The notes under the pieces are model-generated. The model saw nothing but the letters and a program-made list of their open reading frames with translations, had not been told where the DNA came from and made no database searches. Positions 55,841-64,000 of a DNA stretch of 64,000 bases are shown in pieces. Positions within the stretch are counted from its first letter, which is position 1. Every line of letters starts with the position of its first letter. The translations under genes were made by a program, and so were the position numbers. Source of the stretch: Pseudomonas mohnii (GTDB lineage: Bacteria; Pseudomonadota; Gammaproteobacteria; Pseudomonadales; Pseudomonadaceae); contig NZ_FNRV01000001.1 in assembly GCF_900105115.1 (NCBI RefSeq), positions 2,651,501 to 2,715,500 of the forward strand, read 5' to 3'.

Positions 55841-55854
55841 ATGACCTGAATCAA
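55841..55854 (-). promoter_or_regulatory. ANR/FNR-type box upstream of azurin
   Basis: On the minus strand TTGAT-TCAG-GTCAT matches TTGAT-N4-(A/G)TCAA at nine of ten defined bases. It lies about 75-85 bp upstream of the azurin start. P. aeruginosa azu is known to be under ANR control. Confidence 0.6.
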
Positions 55855-55961
55855 AAATTGTATACAACTTTCGGGCTATGACACCCATCGAGACAATCTA
55901 CCAGCCATACCTCTGGGCCGGGCCTATGATCAGGCCATCACCCCCAACTGGAGCGTCTGCC

Positions 55962-56051
55962 ATGTCCCTCAATAGCTTGTTGTGCAGCTTGCTTGCCGCC
56001 TACGCCTGTGGCGCCAGCGGCACTTACGAAACACCCAAGCGCGAAGTCTAG
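55962..56051 (+). CDS. Possible 29-aa small hydrophobic peptide
   Basis: ATG at 55962 with TGGAG 8 bp upstream. The product has a hydrophobic N-terminal half (LNSLLCSLLAAYACGASG) and a polar end (TYETPKREV). The AYAC sequence is a poor lipobox. It is in the gap between divergently placed azurin and the LOG gene. It may be a real small protein or part of a leader; only the ribosome site and composition support it. Confidence 0.4.
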   Translation: MSLNSLLCSLLAAYACGASGTYETPKREV

Positions 56052-56111
56052 CCCTTGGAGCGTCGCGCGCCTGCCTTTACTCTGTGGCCCTGATCGACCA
56101 TGGAGTAAGGC

Positions 56112-56699
56112 ATGTCTTTAGTATCCGTTTGTGTATTTTGTGGTGCCAGCACCGGGACCCATCCCGCTTATCGGGAAGCGGCCGAGGCCCTCGGCCGGGC
56201 ACTGGCTGCGCGTAAGCTGACGCTGGTTTACGGCGGCGGCGCTGTCGGACTGATGGGCATCGTGGCCGATGCCGCGCTGGCGGCCGGTGGCGAAGTCGTG
56301 GGCATCATCCCGCAAAGCCTCATGGACAAGGAAATCGGCCACAAAGGGCTGACTCGCCTGGAAGTGGTGGACGGCATGCATGCGCGCAAGGCACGGATGG
56401 CCGAACTCAGCGATGCCTTCATCGCCCTGCCGGGCGGCCTGGGCACGCTGGAAGAGCTGTTCGAGGTCTGGACCTGGGGCCAACTCGGCTACCACGGCAA
56501 GCCGCTGGGCTTGCTGGAAGTGAACGGTTTCTACAGCAAACTCACCGGTTTTCTCGATCATATCGTCGGCGAAGGCTTCGTTCGCGCAGCGCACCGTGAC
56601 ATGCTGCAGGTGAGCGAATCGCCAAAATCTCTGCTCGACGCCCTCGATCAGTGGCAACCCACCGTACTGCCCAAGTGGGTCGAGCAAAAACCCGACTAA
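56112..56699 (+). CDS. LOG-family protein (cytokinin-type phosphoribohydrolase)
   Basis: A 195-aa Rossmann-fold protein of the TIGR00730/LOG family. [15 protein letters not shown] opens the fold, and [17 protein letters not shown] is the nucleotide loop. [34 protein letters not shown] carries the catalytic Arg and PGGxGTxxE motif. Members hydrolyse nucleoside 5'-monophosphates, releasing bases, in plants cytokinins. It sits next to azurin as in PA4922-PA4923. Confidence 0.93.
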   Translation: MSLVSVCVFCGASTGTHPAYREAAEALGRALAARKLTLVYGGGAVGLMGIVADAALAAGGEVVGIIPQSLMDKEIGHKGLTRLEVVDGMHARKARMAELSDAFIALPGGLGTLEELFEVWTWGQLGYHGKPLGLLEVNGFYSKLTGFLDHIVGEGFVRAAHRDMLQVSESPKSLLDALDQWQPTVLPKWVEQKPD

Positions 56700-56767
56700 C
56701 GACTTGGCACCGATACAGGGCAGAATACGCGCCGCTCAACCTCACCTTCGACCCCAGAGGATCGCCC

Positions 56768-56947
56768 ATGGCTAAACCCAACTACTCCTTCGCCAAACGT
56801 CAGCGTGACCTGGCCAAGGAACAGAAGAAAGAGGAAAAGCTTCAGCGCAAGAAAGCGATGGCTGAAGACACTGAACTGAACCCTGACGGTGAAGTCGCTG
56901 CAGAAGATGATGTTGATGCACCGAAAGATCAGGCGCCGGACGCCTGA
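56768..56947 (+). CDS. Small charged conserved hypothetical protein
   Basis: A 59-aa protein starting at the ATG preceded by GAGG (56757-56760). It is Lys/Arg-rich in the first half (FAKRQRDLAKEQKKEEKLQRKK) and acidic in the second (DTELNPDGEVAAEDDVDAPKDQ). It is probably largely helical or disordered, with no membrane segment. It lies 68 bp after the LOG gene in the same orientation. Function unknown. Confidence 0.8.
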   Translation: MAKPNYSFAKRQRDLAKEQKKEEKLQRKKAMAEDTELNPDGEVAAEDDVDAPKDQAPDA

Positions 56948-57064
56948 GTCCCTCCGGGCCGGATGATCCAGTCAGGCCCACCGGATCTGTGTCCAGGGCT
57001 GGCAGCGTTGCTGCCGGCCCTCACAGACCGATCTGAAACACCCTATCCAGAACAGACCACGCAC

Positions 57065-57156
57065 TAGCTTGCTCGCGATGATCGCCAACGGTGACGCGTT
57101 TTTATCTGGATTAACGTGGCACCCGTTGGCCCATCGCGAGCAGGCTCGCTCCTACA
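57065..57156. repeat. REP doublet before the transglutaminase operon end
   Basis: AGCTTGCTCGCGATGATCG and CCATCGCGAGCAGGCTCGCT are inverted about 55 bp apart. The left unit lacks the outer GGAGCG arm. It lies 12 bp beyond the last stop of the minus-strand operon. Confidence 0.85.
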
Positions 57157-57167
57157 GTTGATCTTCA

Positions 57168-58058
57168 TTATTCCAAAGGCATCACCGTGACACGCACTTC
57201 CGGGTCATGGTTTCCTCCGCCCAGAATCACCCCGCGCAATGGCGAGACATCGGAAAAATCCCGGCCCCAGGCCAGCGTGATGTGCTCCAGCGCCGGTTGC
57301 ACGTTGTTGGTCGGGTCAAAATCTACCCAACCCAGCACCGGGCAAAACACCGAAACCCAGGCATGGGAGGCATCGGCGCCGATCAGTCGTGGCTGGCCCG
57401 GTGGCGGTTGTGTCAGCAGGTAGCCACTGATGTACCGCGCGGCCAATCCACGGGAACGCACGCAAGCGAGCATCAGGTGGGCGAAGTCCTGACAGACACC
57501 CCGCCGACGTTCCAGCACTTCCACCAGGGGCGTCGCCACTTGCGTCGCTTCGGCGTCGAAGGTGAACTCACTGAAGATTTTCTCCATCAGGGCCTGAACC
57601 CCCAGCAGCAATGGCCGCCCCGGAGGAAAACAACTCTGTGAGAACTCGACGAAGTTGCGCTTGAGATGCACGTAGGGTGATTCGAACCGGTAGCGGCAGG
57701 CGTCCAGGATTTGTGGGGACAGTGGCTGGCTGCTGTAGGTCAGCGCATTGCGGGTGTCTTCCCAGGCCGGAGACTGATTGAAATCCAGCACCGGCCGGGG
57801 CAGCACTTCGATCATAAGGCTCGCATTGACCAGCAATTCATCATGGGGACGTTCGAACGCCAGCCGGGTCAACGGATTGCCGAACACATCCAGCTCATCA
57901 CGGCGCGAGGTCGGTTCCGGGCTGATCTGCAATTGCTGTGCGGTACAGCGCTGCCAGGCACAGGGGCGCGGCCACAGGTGCGCCAGTTGCTGGGCCAGGG
58001 ATACCGGGCTGTCGTAGTGATAATGGGTGTCGTGCAAGATCTGGTAATGGGCACTCAT
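57168..58058 (-). CDS. Transglutaminase-like protein (short), third gene of the ATP-grasp operon
   Basis: A 296-aa protein: N-terminal beta domain (Bact_transglu_N, residues about 1-85, HYQILHDTHYHYDSPVSLAQQ) and transglutaminase core. Catalytic Cys is in RRGVCQDFAHLMLACVRS, His in DASHAWVSVF, Asp in WVDFDPTNN. Its start overlaps the upstream stop by one base (TGATG), so translation is coupled. Members of this group are probably peptidases or amidases acting on a modified peptide rather than crosslinkers; this is inferred from family reports. Confidence 0.92.
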   Translation of the reverse strand: MSAHYQILHDTHYHYDSPVSLAQQLAHLWPRPCAWQRCTAQQLQISPEPTSRRDELDVFGNPLTRLAFERPHDELLVNASLMIEVLPRPVLDFNQSPAWEDTRNALTYSSQPLSPQILDACRYRFESPYVHLKRNFVEFSQSCFPPGRPLLLGVQALMEKIFSEFTFDAEATQVATPLVEVLERRRGVCQDFAHLMLACVRSRGLAARYISGYLLTQPPPGQPRLIGADASHAWVSVFCPVLGWVDFDPTNNVQPALEHITLAWGRDFSDVSPLRGVILGGGNHDPEVRVTVMPLE

Positions 58059-60544
58059 CAGACGGACACCGTGCGTTGGCTGACATCATCGACATGGGCG
58101 AAATGGCGCAAGGCCAGGCGATCCGACACTTGCCCGCTGGCATCGGCGATTTCTTGCAGCAGATCGGCCAGCCCCTCGACGGCCGCGCGCACGCTGGCGG
58201 CGCCAAACAACGGGTTTTCCAGGCAACCCAGATCGAAGCGCCCCAGGCGTTCCACCAACTGGGGCAGACCGGCTTCACGGGGCACGCCGAAATCGTCGTT
58301 CAGGCGTTTGAGCGTGCGGGTCACCAGTTTCAGCTGGAACAGCACGGCATGAGGGTTCTGTTCGTCGAGCAGCAACAGGTCGAGCACCGGAATCAATTGC
58401 GCCACCGCCAGGTAACGCGAACGGTAGGTAATGCTGCTGTTGCCCAGTTCCAGCAGCCATTCCAGCCCCGCCTGATCGAAGGCCCCGGCGCCACGCAGGA
58501 ACGCCGCCAGGCTGCCACTGAGAAATTGCAGGCGCTCGATCCGCCGGCCGATCATCAAAAAGCGCCAGCCTTCGTCGCGGGTCATGTCGTCCAGTGCAAA
58601 CCCTGACAATGCCGCCAGGGACATCACCAGTCGGTTGAGAAAATCCAGCAACTCACCGAAGTCCGGCTCTTCGGTTTCCAGCTCCATGGCTTCGCGCTGC
58701 AATTCCACCAGCGCCTGCCAGTTTTCCCGCGAGAGCTTGCCACGCACCTGCGAGGCCGCCCATTGCAAACGTTGCAGGTTGGAACGCAGGCTGAAGGGCC
58801 AGTCATCGCCCAGTATCGCGGCCAGCAAGCGCTCAGGCAGTTCGCCTTCTTCGGGCAGCAATATCAGGCGCTCCCCGAGATCGACCGCCGCGTCCAGCGC
58901 CTGCGGGTCATCGCCGTCGACATAGCGCGCCAGCATGATCCGCAACAACCGCGCACTGTCATCGCAGCGCTCGCAGTAGCGGCCGAACCAGAACAGGTTT
59001 TCCACCACCCGCGACGGCAGATACGGATCGCGGCGCACCAAATCATGTACGCTGATGTTGCGTTGGGCTTTCCATTGCTCGCCGCTCGGCGGCCGGTCGC
59101 CCAGGACCCAAGTGTCCTTGCTCGCCCCGCCGCGCTGCATCGACACCACTTCAGCGTCCGCCTCGGCGGCGACGCGGGTCAAACCACCGGGCAGGACTCG
59201 GTAACCATCGCGACTGGCCACGGCGTACACACGCATGCCAATGGCCCGGGGTTGCAGTTGACCGTCCTCGGCCTGCCAGATGGGCGCCTGGGAGAGTTGA
59301 GCCAGTTCTTGCGCAACATAAGCGTAAGGACGCGCCTGCATGCGCTCAGCGAGCGATTGCCGCTGTTTTTCGCTCAAATCACGGCCAAATACCGGTGCAA
59401 AGCTCTGGGACGGAAATGCCGGTTTGATCAGCAATTCCGGCAATTTTTCCAGGGCCTGTGCCAGCACGGGCGCTTCGCCGCACCACCAAGTGGCGATGGA
59501 CGGCAAAATCAGCTCTTCACCAAACAGGAACTGATTGATCTTCGGCAGGAACCCCAACAGTCCCGGCGATTCGAGTACGCCGCTGCCCAGGGCGTTGGCC
59601 ACCAACACCCGCCCCTGCCGCACGGCCTCAAGCAAGCCCGGCACACCCAGAGCCGAATCGGTACGCAGCTCCAGCGGATCGCAGAAGTCGTCGTCGAGCC
59701 GGCGCATGATCGCGTGGACCCGGCGCAGGCCACTGAGGGTTTTCAGGTAGACCGTGGCGTCGCGCACGGTCAGGTCGCCGCCCTCCACCAGCGGGTAACC
59801 GAGCTGACGCGCCAGGTACAGGTGTTCGAAATAGCTTTCGTTGAATCGCCCCGGCGTCAGCAGCACCACCAGCGGCACCTCTTCATCGCTCGGTGCCTGG
59901 CGCGCCAGGGTTTCCTGGAGCGTGCGGAAGAACCCGGCCAGGTGCTGCACCTTCAAATCGCGGTACAACTCGGGAAAGGCGCGGGACACGATGGTGCGGT
60001 TTTCCAGCGCGTAACCGGCCCCGGACGGTGCTTGCGTGCGGTCTGCCGTCACCCACCAGCGACCATCGGGGGTGCGCGCCAGATCCACGGCATACAAATG
60101 CAGAAAGGCCCCTTCAGGCGGATTGATACCCTGACAGGGCCAGAGGAAGTTGTTGTGGCCGAATACCAGCTCCGCCGGCAGCAAGCCTTCGGCGATCAGG
60201 CGTTGCGGGCCGTACAGGTCGGCCAGCACGGCATTGAGCAATCGGGCGCGCTGGGCGATGCCGGCCGACAGCTGTTCCCATTCATCGGCGGCAATCACAT
60301 GGGGCAGCAGGTCCAGCTCCCAGGGACGATCGGCGCCCTTGGGGTCGGCGTAAACGTTATAGGTGACACCGTTTTCATGAATCTGCCGGGCCAGCAGTGC
60401 CTGGCGCTGCACCAGTTGCGCAGGCGTGCTGCGCTGCAATTGGTCGAACAGCCGGCGCCAGTGCGCACGCACGGCGCCGCTGTCGTCGAGCAGTTCATGA
60501 TAAGTGCCCGCCGTCAGCGGGTAGCGGTCAAGCAGGTCAGGCAT
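58058..60544 (-). CDS. Circularly permuted ATP-grasp / alpha-E fusion protein
   Basis: An 828-aa two-domain protein. Residues about 1-480 are the circularly permuted type 2 ATP-grasp ligase (GVTYNVYADPKGADRPWELDLLPHVI, PLVEGGDLTVRDATVYLKTL, GSGVLESPGLLGFLPKINQFLFGEELILPS). Residues about 510-825 are the all-helical alpha-E domain (LPSRVVENLFWFGRYCERCDDSARLLRIML onward). In many bacteria these are two separate genes; here they are fused. Such ATP-grasp enzymes are predicted amidoligases that form peptide bonds. It is between two transglutaminase genes in one operon. Confidence 0.92.
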   Translation of the reverse strand: MPDLLDRYPLTAGTYHELLDDSGAVRAHWRRLFDQLQRSTPAQLVQRQALLARQIHENGVTYNVYADPKGADRPWELDLLPHVIAADEWEQLSAGIAQRARLLNAVLADLYGPQRLIAEGLLPAELVFGHNNFLWPCQGINPPEGAFLHLYAVDLARTPDGRWWVTADRTQAPSGAGYALENRTIVSRAFPELYRDLKVQHLAGFFRTLQETLARQAPSDEEVPLVVLLTPGRFNESYFEHLYLARQLGYPLVEGGDLTVRDATVYLKTLSGLRRVHAIMRRLDDDFCDPLELRTDSALGVPGLLEAVRQGRVLVANALGSGVLESPGLLGFLPKINQFLFGEELILPSIATWWCGEAPVLAQALEKLPELLIKPAFPSQSFAPVFGRDLSEKQRQSLAERMQARPYAYVAQELAQLSQAPIWQAEDGQLQPRAIGMRVYAVASRDGYRVLPGGLTRVAAEADAEVVSMQRGGASKDTWVLGDRPPSGEQWKAQRNISVHDLVRRDPYLPSRVVENLFWFGRYCERCDDSARLLRIMLARYVDGDDPQALDAAVDLGERLILLPEEGELPERLLAAILGDDWPFSLRSNLQRLQWAASQVRGKLSRENWQALVELQREAMELETEEPDFGELLDFLNRLVMSLAALSGFALDDMTRDEGWRFLMIGRRIERLQFLSGSLAAFLRGAGAFDQAGLEWLLELGNSSITYRSRYLAVAQLIPVLDLLLLDEQNPHAVLFQLKLVTRTLKRLNDDFGVPREAGLPQLVERLGRFDLGCLENPLFGAASVRAAVEGLADLLQEIADASGQVSDRLALRHFAHVDDVSQRTVSV

Positions 60545-60633
60545 TGGAAAGCTCGGCAGACAGCAGGGAAAGGTCAGACTAACGCAGGCTCATGACGCCC
60601 GGATAGACGAAACATCCGGGCGTCGCGTACGGT

Positions 60634-63600
60634 TTAGAAACGTCGTAAATCGAGCGTCATCGGCAGTTCGTCGTTAATTTCCAGAATCGGCACAGGAAGT
60701 TTCCCGGGGGTGTGTCCGATCCGGAAGAAGCGCGCCATCCGGCGGCTCTCGGCCTCGTTGGCATTGACCGGCAAGCTGTCGTAGTTGCGCCCGCCCGGAT
60801 GGGCCACGTGATACTGGCAACCGCCCAGCGAACGCCCCATCCAGGTGTCGAGCAGATCGAACACCAGCGGCGCATGCACGGGAATGGTCGGTTGCAGGCA
60901 GTTGGCCGGTTGCCATGCACGGAAACGCACCCCGGCGACAAACTCGCCGACGCGCCCGGTGGGCTGCAGCGGCACCGGGATACCGTTGCAGGTCAGTAAA
61001 TAGCGCTGCGGCGGCAACCCGTTGAGTTTGACCTGCAGACGCTCCAGGGACGAATCCACGTAGCGCACCGTGCCACCGACCGCGCCCTCCTCGCCCAGTA
61101 CATGCCACGGCTCAAGTGCCTGGCGCAGTTCCAGCGCAATGCCACTGACGGCGTAATCGCCGACCTTGGGAAAGCGGAACTCCAGATGCGCCGCAAACCA
61201 CTCGGCCCGCAGCGGATAACCGGCGGCGTTGAGGTCGACAATGACGTCGGCGAAATCCTGCTCGATAAAGTGCGGCAACAGGAACCGGTCGTGCAGCTCC
61301 GTGCCCCAGCGCGCCAGTTTCGGCGGTGCATAAGGCTCGCGCCAGAAACGTGCGACCAGCGCCCGCAGCAGCAGCTGTTGAGCCAGGCTCATGCGTGCGT
61401 GAGGCGGCATTTCAAAGGCACGCAACTCAAGCAATCCCAAGCGACCCGTTGCACCGTCCGGCGAGTAAAGCTTGTCGATGCAGAACTCGGCGCGGTGAGT
61501 GTTGCCCGTCACGTCGATCAACAGATTGCGCAGCAACCGGTCGACCAGCCACGGCGCGCATTCCTCGCCGGGTTGCGGCATCTGGGCAAAGGCGATTTCC
61601 AGCTCATACAGGGCATCGTTGCGCGCTTCATCGACCCGTGGCGCCTGCGATGTCGGGCCGATGAACAGCCCGGAAAACAGATAGGACAAGGACGGGTGGT
61701 TATGCCAGTAGCTGATCAGGCTGCGCAGAAGATCCGGACGCCGCAGGAACGGTGAGTCGGCCGGTGTCGCGCCACCCAGTACGAAGTGGTTACCGCCACC
61801 GGTGCCGGTGTGGCGGCCATCGATCATAAATTTCTCGGTGGTGAGCCGGGTTTGCCGCGCCTGCTCGTAAAGGAATTCAGTGCGTTCGACCAATTCATCC
61901 CAGGTGGCGGACGGCTGCACGTTGACCTCGATCACCCCCGGGTCCGGCGTGATGCGGAAGTTGCTCAAACGCGGATCGCTCGGCGGTTCATAGCCTTCCA
62001 GCAATACCGGGCAATGCAGCTCTTCAGCGGTGGCTTCAATCGCAGCGACCAGTTCGAGGTAGTCCTCAACCCGCTCCAGCGGCGGCATGAACAGGTACAA
62101 CCGACCTTCCCGCGCCTCGGCGCAGAAGGCGGTGCGGGTCAGCCAGTCGGCGGATTCGTCGATTTTCGGCGCACGATCGGCCACAACGGCAGGGCCCTGG
62201 CTTTGCAATTGAGCGGTGTCAGGCAATGCCGGGAAATCCTGGTTCGGGTCCTGCGGATGAATGAACGGGTATTCCGCGGCTTTCACCCAGGGCTGCGAGC
62301 CGAGGGGCAAGCGATAGCCCAGCGGTGAATCCCCTGGCACCAGGCGACAGTGCTCGTCGCGCAGGTACCAGCGTCCGCTCTGCCACTGATCGCCCTTGGC
62401 GGTCCGCGCCAGCGGCAAGACCTGGCCAATCACCTTATCCAGGCCCTGGCTGAAGACTTTACGCAGTCGCGCACGCTCCAGCGGTTCCTCGAGACGTGAA
62501 TCTTCGGCGCTGACGTTCTGCGGCAATGTGCCTTCGCGCCAGAGGTAATAGAAATTGTCTTCGTAGGCGGGGAACACAAAACGTGTCGGAATTTTCAGGC
62601 GTTCGGCGACACTTGCCAGGAATCGCCCGGCCAGTTCGCCATCGGCGCCATAGTCTTGCTGCTCGTCGGCGATCAGCGCGGGGTTGTGCCAGATCGGCAC
62701 CCCATCGCGGCGCCAGTAGCCATTGAGCGACCAGCGCGGCAATTGCTCGCCGGGGTACCACTTGCCCTGGCCGAAGTGCACCAGACCTTTGGGCGCGTAG
62801 TGCTGACGCATGCGCTGGAACAGTTCGGCAGACAGGCGACGTTTGTCCGGCCCCAGCGCCGCGGTGTTCCACTCGGCACCGTCCGGGTCATCGATGGAGA
62901 CGAACGTCGGCTCGCCGCCCATGGTCAGGCGGACATCGCCTTCCAGCAGGTCGGCATCGATCTGCCGGCCCAGGCTCTGAATCGCCAGCCACTGCTCTTC
63001 GGTGTAGGGCTTTGTGACCCGAGGCGCCTCCCAAATCCGCTCCACGGACATTTCGTGGCTGAATTGACACTCGCACGGTTCCACCAGGCCACTGATCGGT
63101 GCCGCGGAGGACGGATCGGGACTACAAGCCAACGGAATATGGCCTTCACCGGCAAACAGCCCCGAGGTCGCATCCAGGCCGATCCAGCCGGCGCCAGGCA
63201 GATACACCTCGCACCAGGCGTGCAGGTCTGTGAAATCCACATCCGTGCCCGAGGGACCGTCCAGGCTTTTGACGTCGGCCGTCAGCTGGATCAGGTAGCC
63301 GGAGACAAAACGCGCGGCCAGTCCGAGGTTACGCAGCAGTTGCACCAGCAACCACGCGGAATCGCGGCAAGACCCGGAGGCGTGTTCAAGGGTGTGCTCG
63401 GGCGTTTGCACGCCCGGTTCCATGCGGATCAGGTAGCCGATGTCTTCGCTCAGTCGCTGATTGAGCGCGACGAGGAAATCCACAGCGGGTAACGGTGTGC
63501 GGTCGATGCCCTCCAGGTACGCCTTGAACTTCGGCGTCAGCGGCAAGGTTTCCAGGTAGGGAGCCAGCTCCTTGCGCTCATCGGCGGCATAGGTGAACGG

Positions 63601-63906
63601 AATTTTTTCCGCGTAGGGCTCAAGGAAGAAATCGAACGGATTGAACACCGCCATTTCCGCCACCAGGTCGACTTCGATCCGCAGCTCATCGGTTTTTTCC
63701 GGAAACACCAACCGCGCCAGGTAATTGCCCTGGGGGTCCTGCTGCCAGTTGATGAAGTGTTGCTCGGGCGAAACCTTCAGCGCATAGGACAGAATCCGCG
63801 TGCGACTGTGGGCGGCCGGACGCAGGCGAACGATCTGCGGACCGAGCTCAACGGCACGGTCGTAGCGGTAATGCGTAATGTGATGCAATGCGACATGAAT
63901 CGACAC
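60634..63906 (-). CDS. Large transglutaminase-like protein with DUF2126 domain, first gene of operon
   Basis: A 1090-aa protein. It has Bact_transglu_N at residues 1-90 (VALHHITHYRYDRAVELGPQIVRLRPA). The transglutaminase core follows: Cys in HASGSCRDSAWLLVQLLRN, His in FTDLHAWCEVYLPG, Asp in GLDATSGL. A long DUF2126 part runs from about residue 300 to the end (LTMGGEPTFVSIDD, GTGGGNHFVLGGATPADSPFLRRPDLL). No signal peptide is seen. It is followed after 89 bp by the ATP-grasp/alpha-E gene. The 94 bp upstream to the window end show no gene. Confidence 0.93.
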   Translation of the reverse strand: MSIHVALHHITHYRYDRAVELGPQIVRLRPAAHSRTRILSYALKVSPEQHFINWQQDPQGNYLARLVFPEKTDELRIEVDLVAEMAVFNPFDFFLEPYAEKIPFTYAADERKELAPYLETLPLTPKFKAYLEGIDRTPLPAVDFLVALNQRLSEDIGYLIRMEPGVQTPEHTLEHASGSCRDSAWLLVQLLRNLGLAARFVSGYLIQLTADVKSLDGPSGTDVDFTDLHAWCEVYLPGAGWIGLDATSGLFAGEGHIPLACSPDPSSAAPISGLVEPCECQFSHEMSVERIWEAPRVTKPYTEEQWLAIQSLGRQIDADLLEGDVRLTMGGEPTFVSIDDPDGAEWNTAALGPDKRRLSAELFQRMRQHYAPKGLVHFGQGKWYPGEQLPRWSLNGYWRRDGVPIWHNPALIADEQQDYGADGELAGRFLASVAERLKIPTRFVFPAYEDNFYYLWREGTLPQNVSAEDSRLEEPLERARLRKVFSQGLDKVIGQVLPLARTAKGDQWQSGRWYLRDEHCRLVPGDSPLGYRLPLGSQPWVKAAEYPFIHPQDPNQDFPALPDTAQLQSQGPAVVADRAPKIDESADWLTRTAFCAEAREGRLYLFMPPLERVEDYLELVAAIEATAEELHCPVLLEGYEPPSDPRLSNFRITPDPGVIEVNVQPSATWDELVERTEFLYEQARQTRLTTEKFMIDGRHTGTGGGNHFVLGGATPADSPFLRRPDLLRSLISYWHNHPSLSYLFSGLFIGPTSQAPRVDEARNDALYELEIAFAQMPQPGEECAPWLVDRLLRNLLIDVTGNTHRAEFCIDKLYSPDGATGRLGLLELRAFEMPPHARMSLAQQLLLRALVARFWREPYAPPKLARWGTELHDRFLLPHFIEQDFADVIVDLNAAGYPLRAEWFAAHLEFRFPKVGDYAVSGIALELRQALEPWHVLGEEGAVGGTVRYVDSSLERLQVKLNGLPPQRYLLTCNGIPVPLQPTGRVGEFVAGVRFRAWQPANCLQPTIPVHAPLVFDLLDTWMGRSLGGCQYHVAHPGGRNYDSLPVNANEAESRRMARFFRIGHTPGKLPVPILEINDELPMTLDLRRF

Positions 63907-64000
63907 GGCGTGCCTCCTGCGAGCCCTAAGCGTATGTGAAAGCGCGCAAGACTTATGCCACCCAGCAGTGCTGGCGCTTTCTCCGGTTACTGGAGGCAGT

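Noticed and set aside
58763..60595. 610-aa plus-strand open frame
   Set aside because: Antisense to the ATP-grasp/alpha-E gene; no domain or start signal.

Overview
The window is a chromosomal segment from a fluorescent Pseudomonas, most likely of the P. fluorescens group. Three things point there. Gene order matches P. aeruginosa and P. putida from memory: urt/ure with an acetyltransferase gene between ureA and ureB; a DesT-like TetR gene beside ureE; and liv genes, pncB, nadE, azurin and a LOG gene close together. Codon use is GC-rich throughout. Paired REP palindromes (core GGGAGCGAGCNNGCTCGC) sit in about ten intergenic gaps. No tRNA, rRNA, CRISPR array, transposase or integrase gene was seen.

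Layout. 1-2676: the end of a FecBCDE/BtuFCD-type metal-chelate ABC transporter. 2750-3049: a small secreted protein made of VDSFPD repeats. 3.1-13.5 kb: a nitrogen operon, urtABCDE (urea uptake), ureD-ureA, two GNAT acetyltransferases, ureB, ureC, behind a sigma-54 promoter with an NtrC-like site. 13.8-31.1 kb: an accessory block with a DUF6124 protein, a 1749-aa DUF6543/LRR/NEL ubiquitin-ligase-type effector, an orphan histidine kinase, a small RHS-core gene flanked by 48-bp direct repeats, cbpM-cbpA, a YegD-type Hsp70, an AI-2E transporter, a PsiF protein and a second DUF6543 effector (1473 aa) with a Cys-His-Asp tip. 31.2-37.8 kb: AraC regulator/EamA exporter, lipase, AsmA protein, a 13-residue-repeat protein, DesT-like regulator. 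38.0-40.4 kb: ureEFG-ureJ, behind its own sigma-54 promoter. 40.6-42.6 kb: AGE epimerase and SDR. 42.6-43.4 kb: a non-coding stretch with clustered DnaA-box-like sequences. 43.5-48.6 kb: livKHMGF with a near-consensus sigma-54 promoter. 48.9-53.0 kb: amaA, amaB and a LysR gene (lysine/pipecolate catabolism). 53.1-56.9 kb: pncB-nadE (NAD), azurin, LOG protein and small genes. 57.2-63.9 kb: a transglutaminase / ATP-grasp-alpha-E / transglutaminase operon.

How it works together. Three transcription units, urt-ure, ureEFGJ and livKHMGF, each carry a -24/-12 sigma-54 element with GCACC/GGTGC half-sites upstream. This suggests common nitrogen (NtrC/RpoN) control of urea import, nickel-urease assembly and amino-acid uptake. 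The accessory block between the two urease loci holds large toxin-like genes and an RHS cassette that looks inserted at the 3' end of cbpM.

The observations most worth a second look are the RHS cassette with its att-like repeats, the two tip-swapped DUF6543 effectors, the VDSFPD-repeat protein (possibly related to knotted beta proteins), and the DnaA-box cluster at 42.7-43.3 kb.
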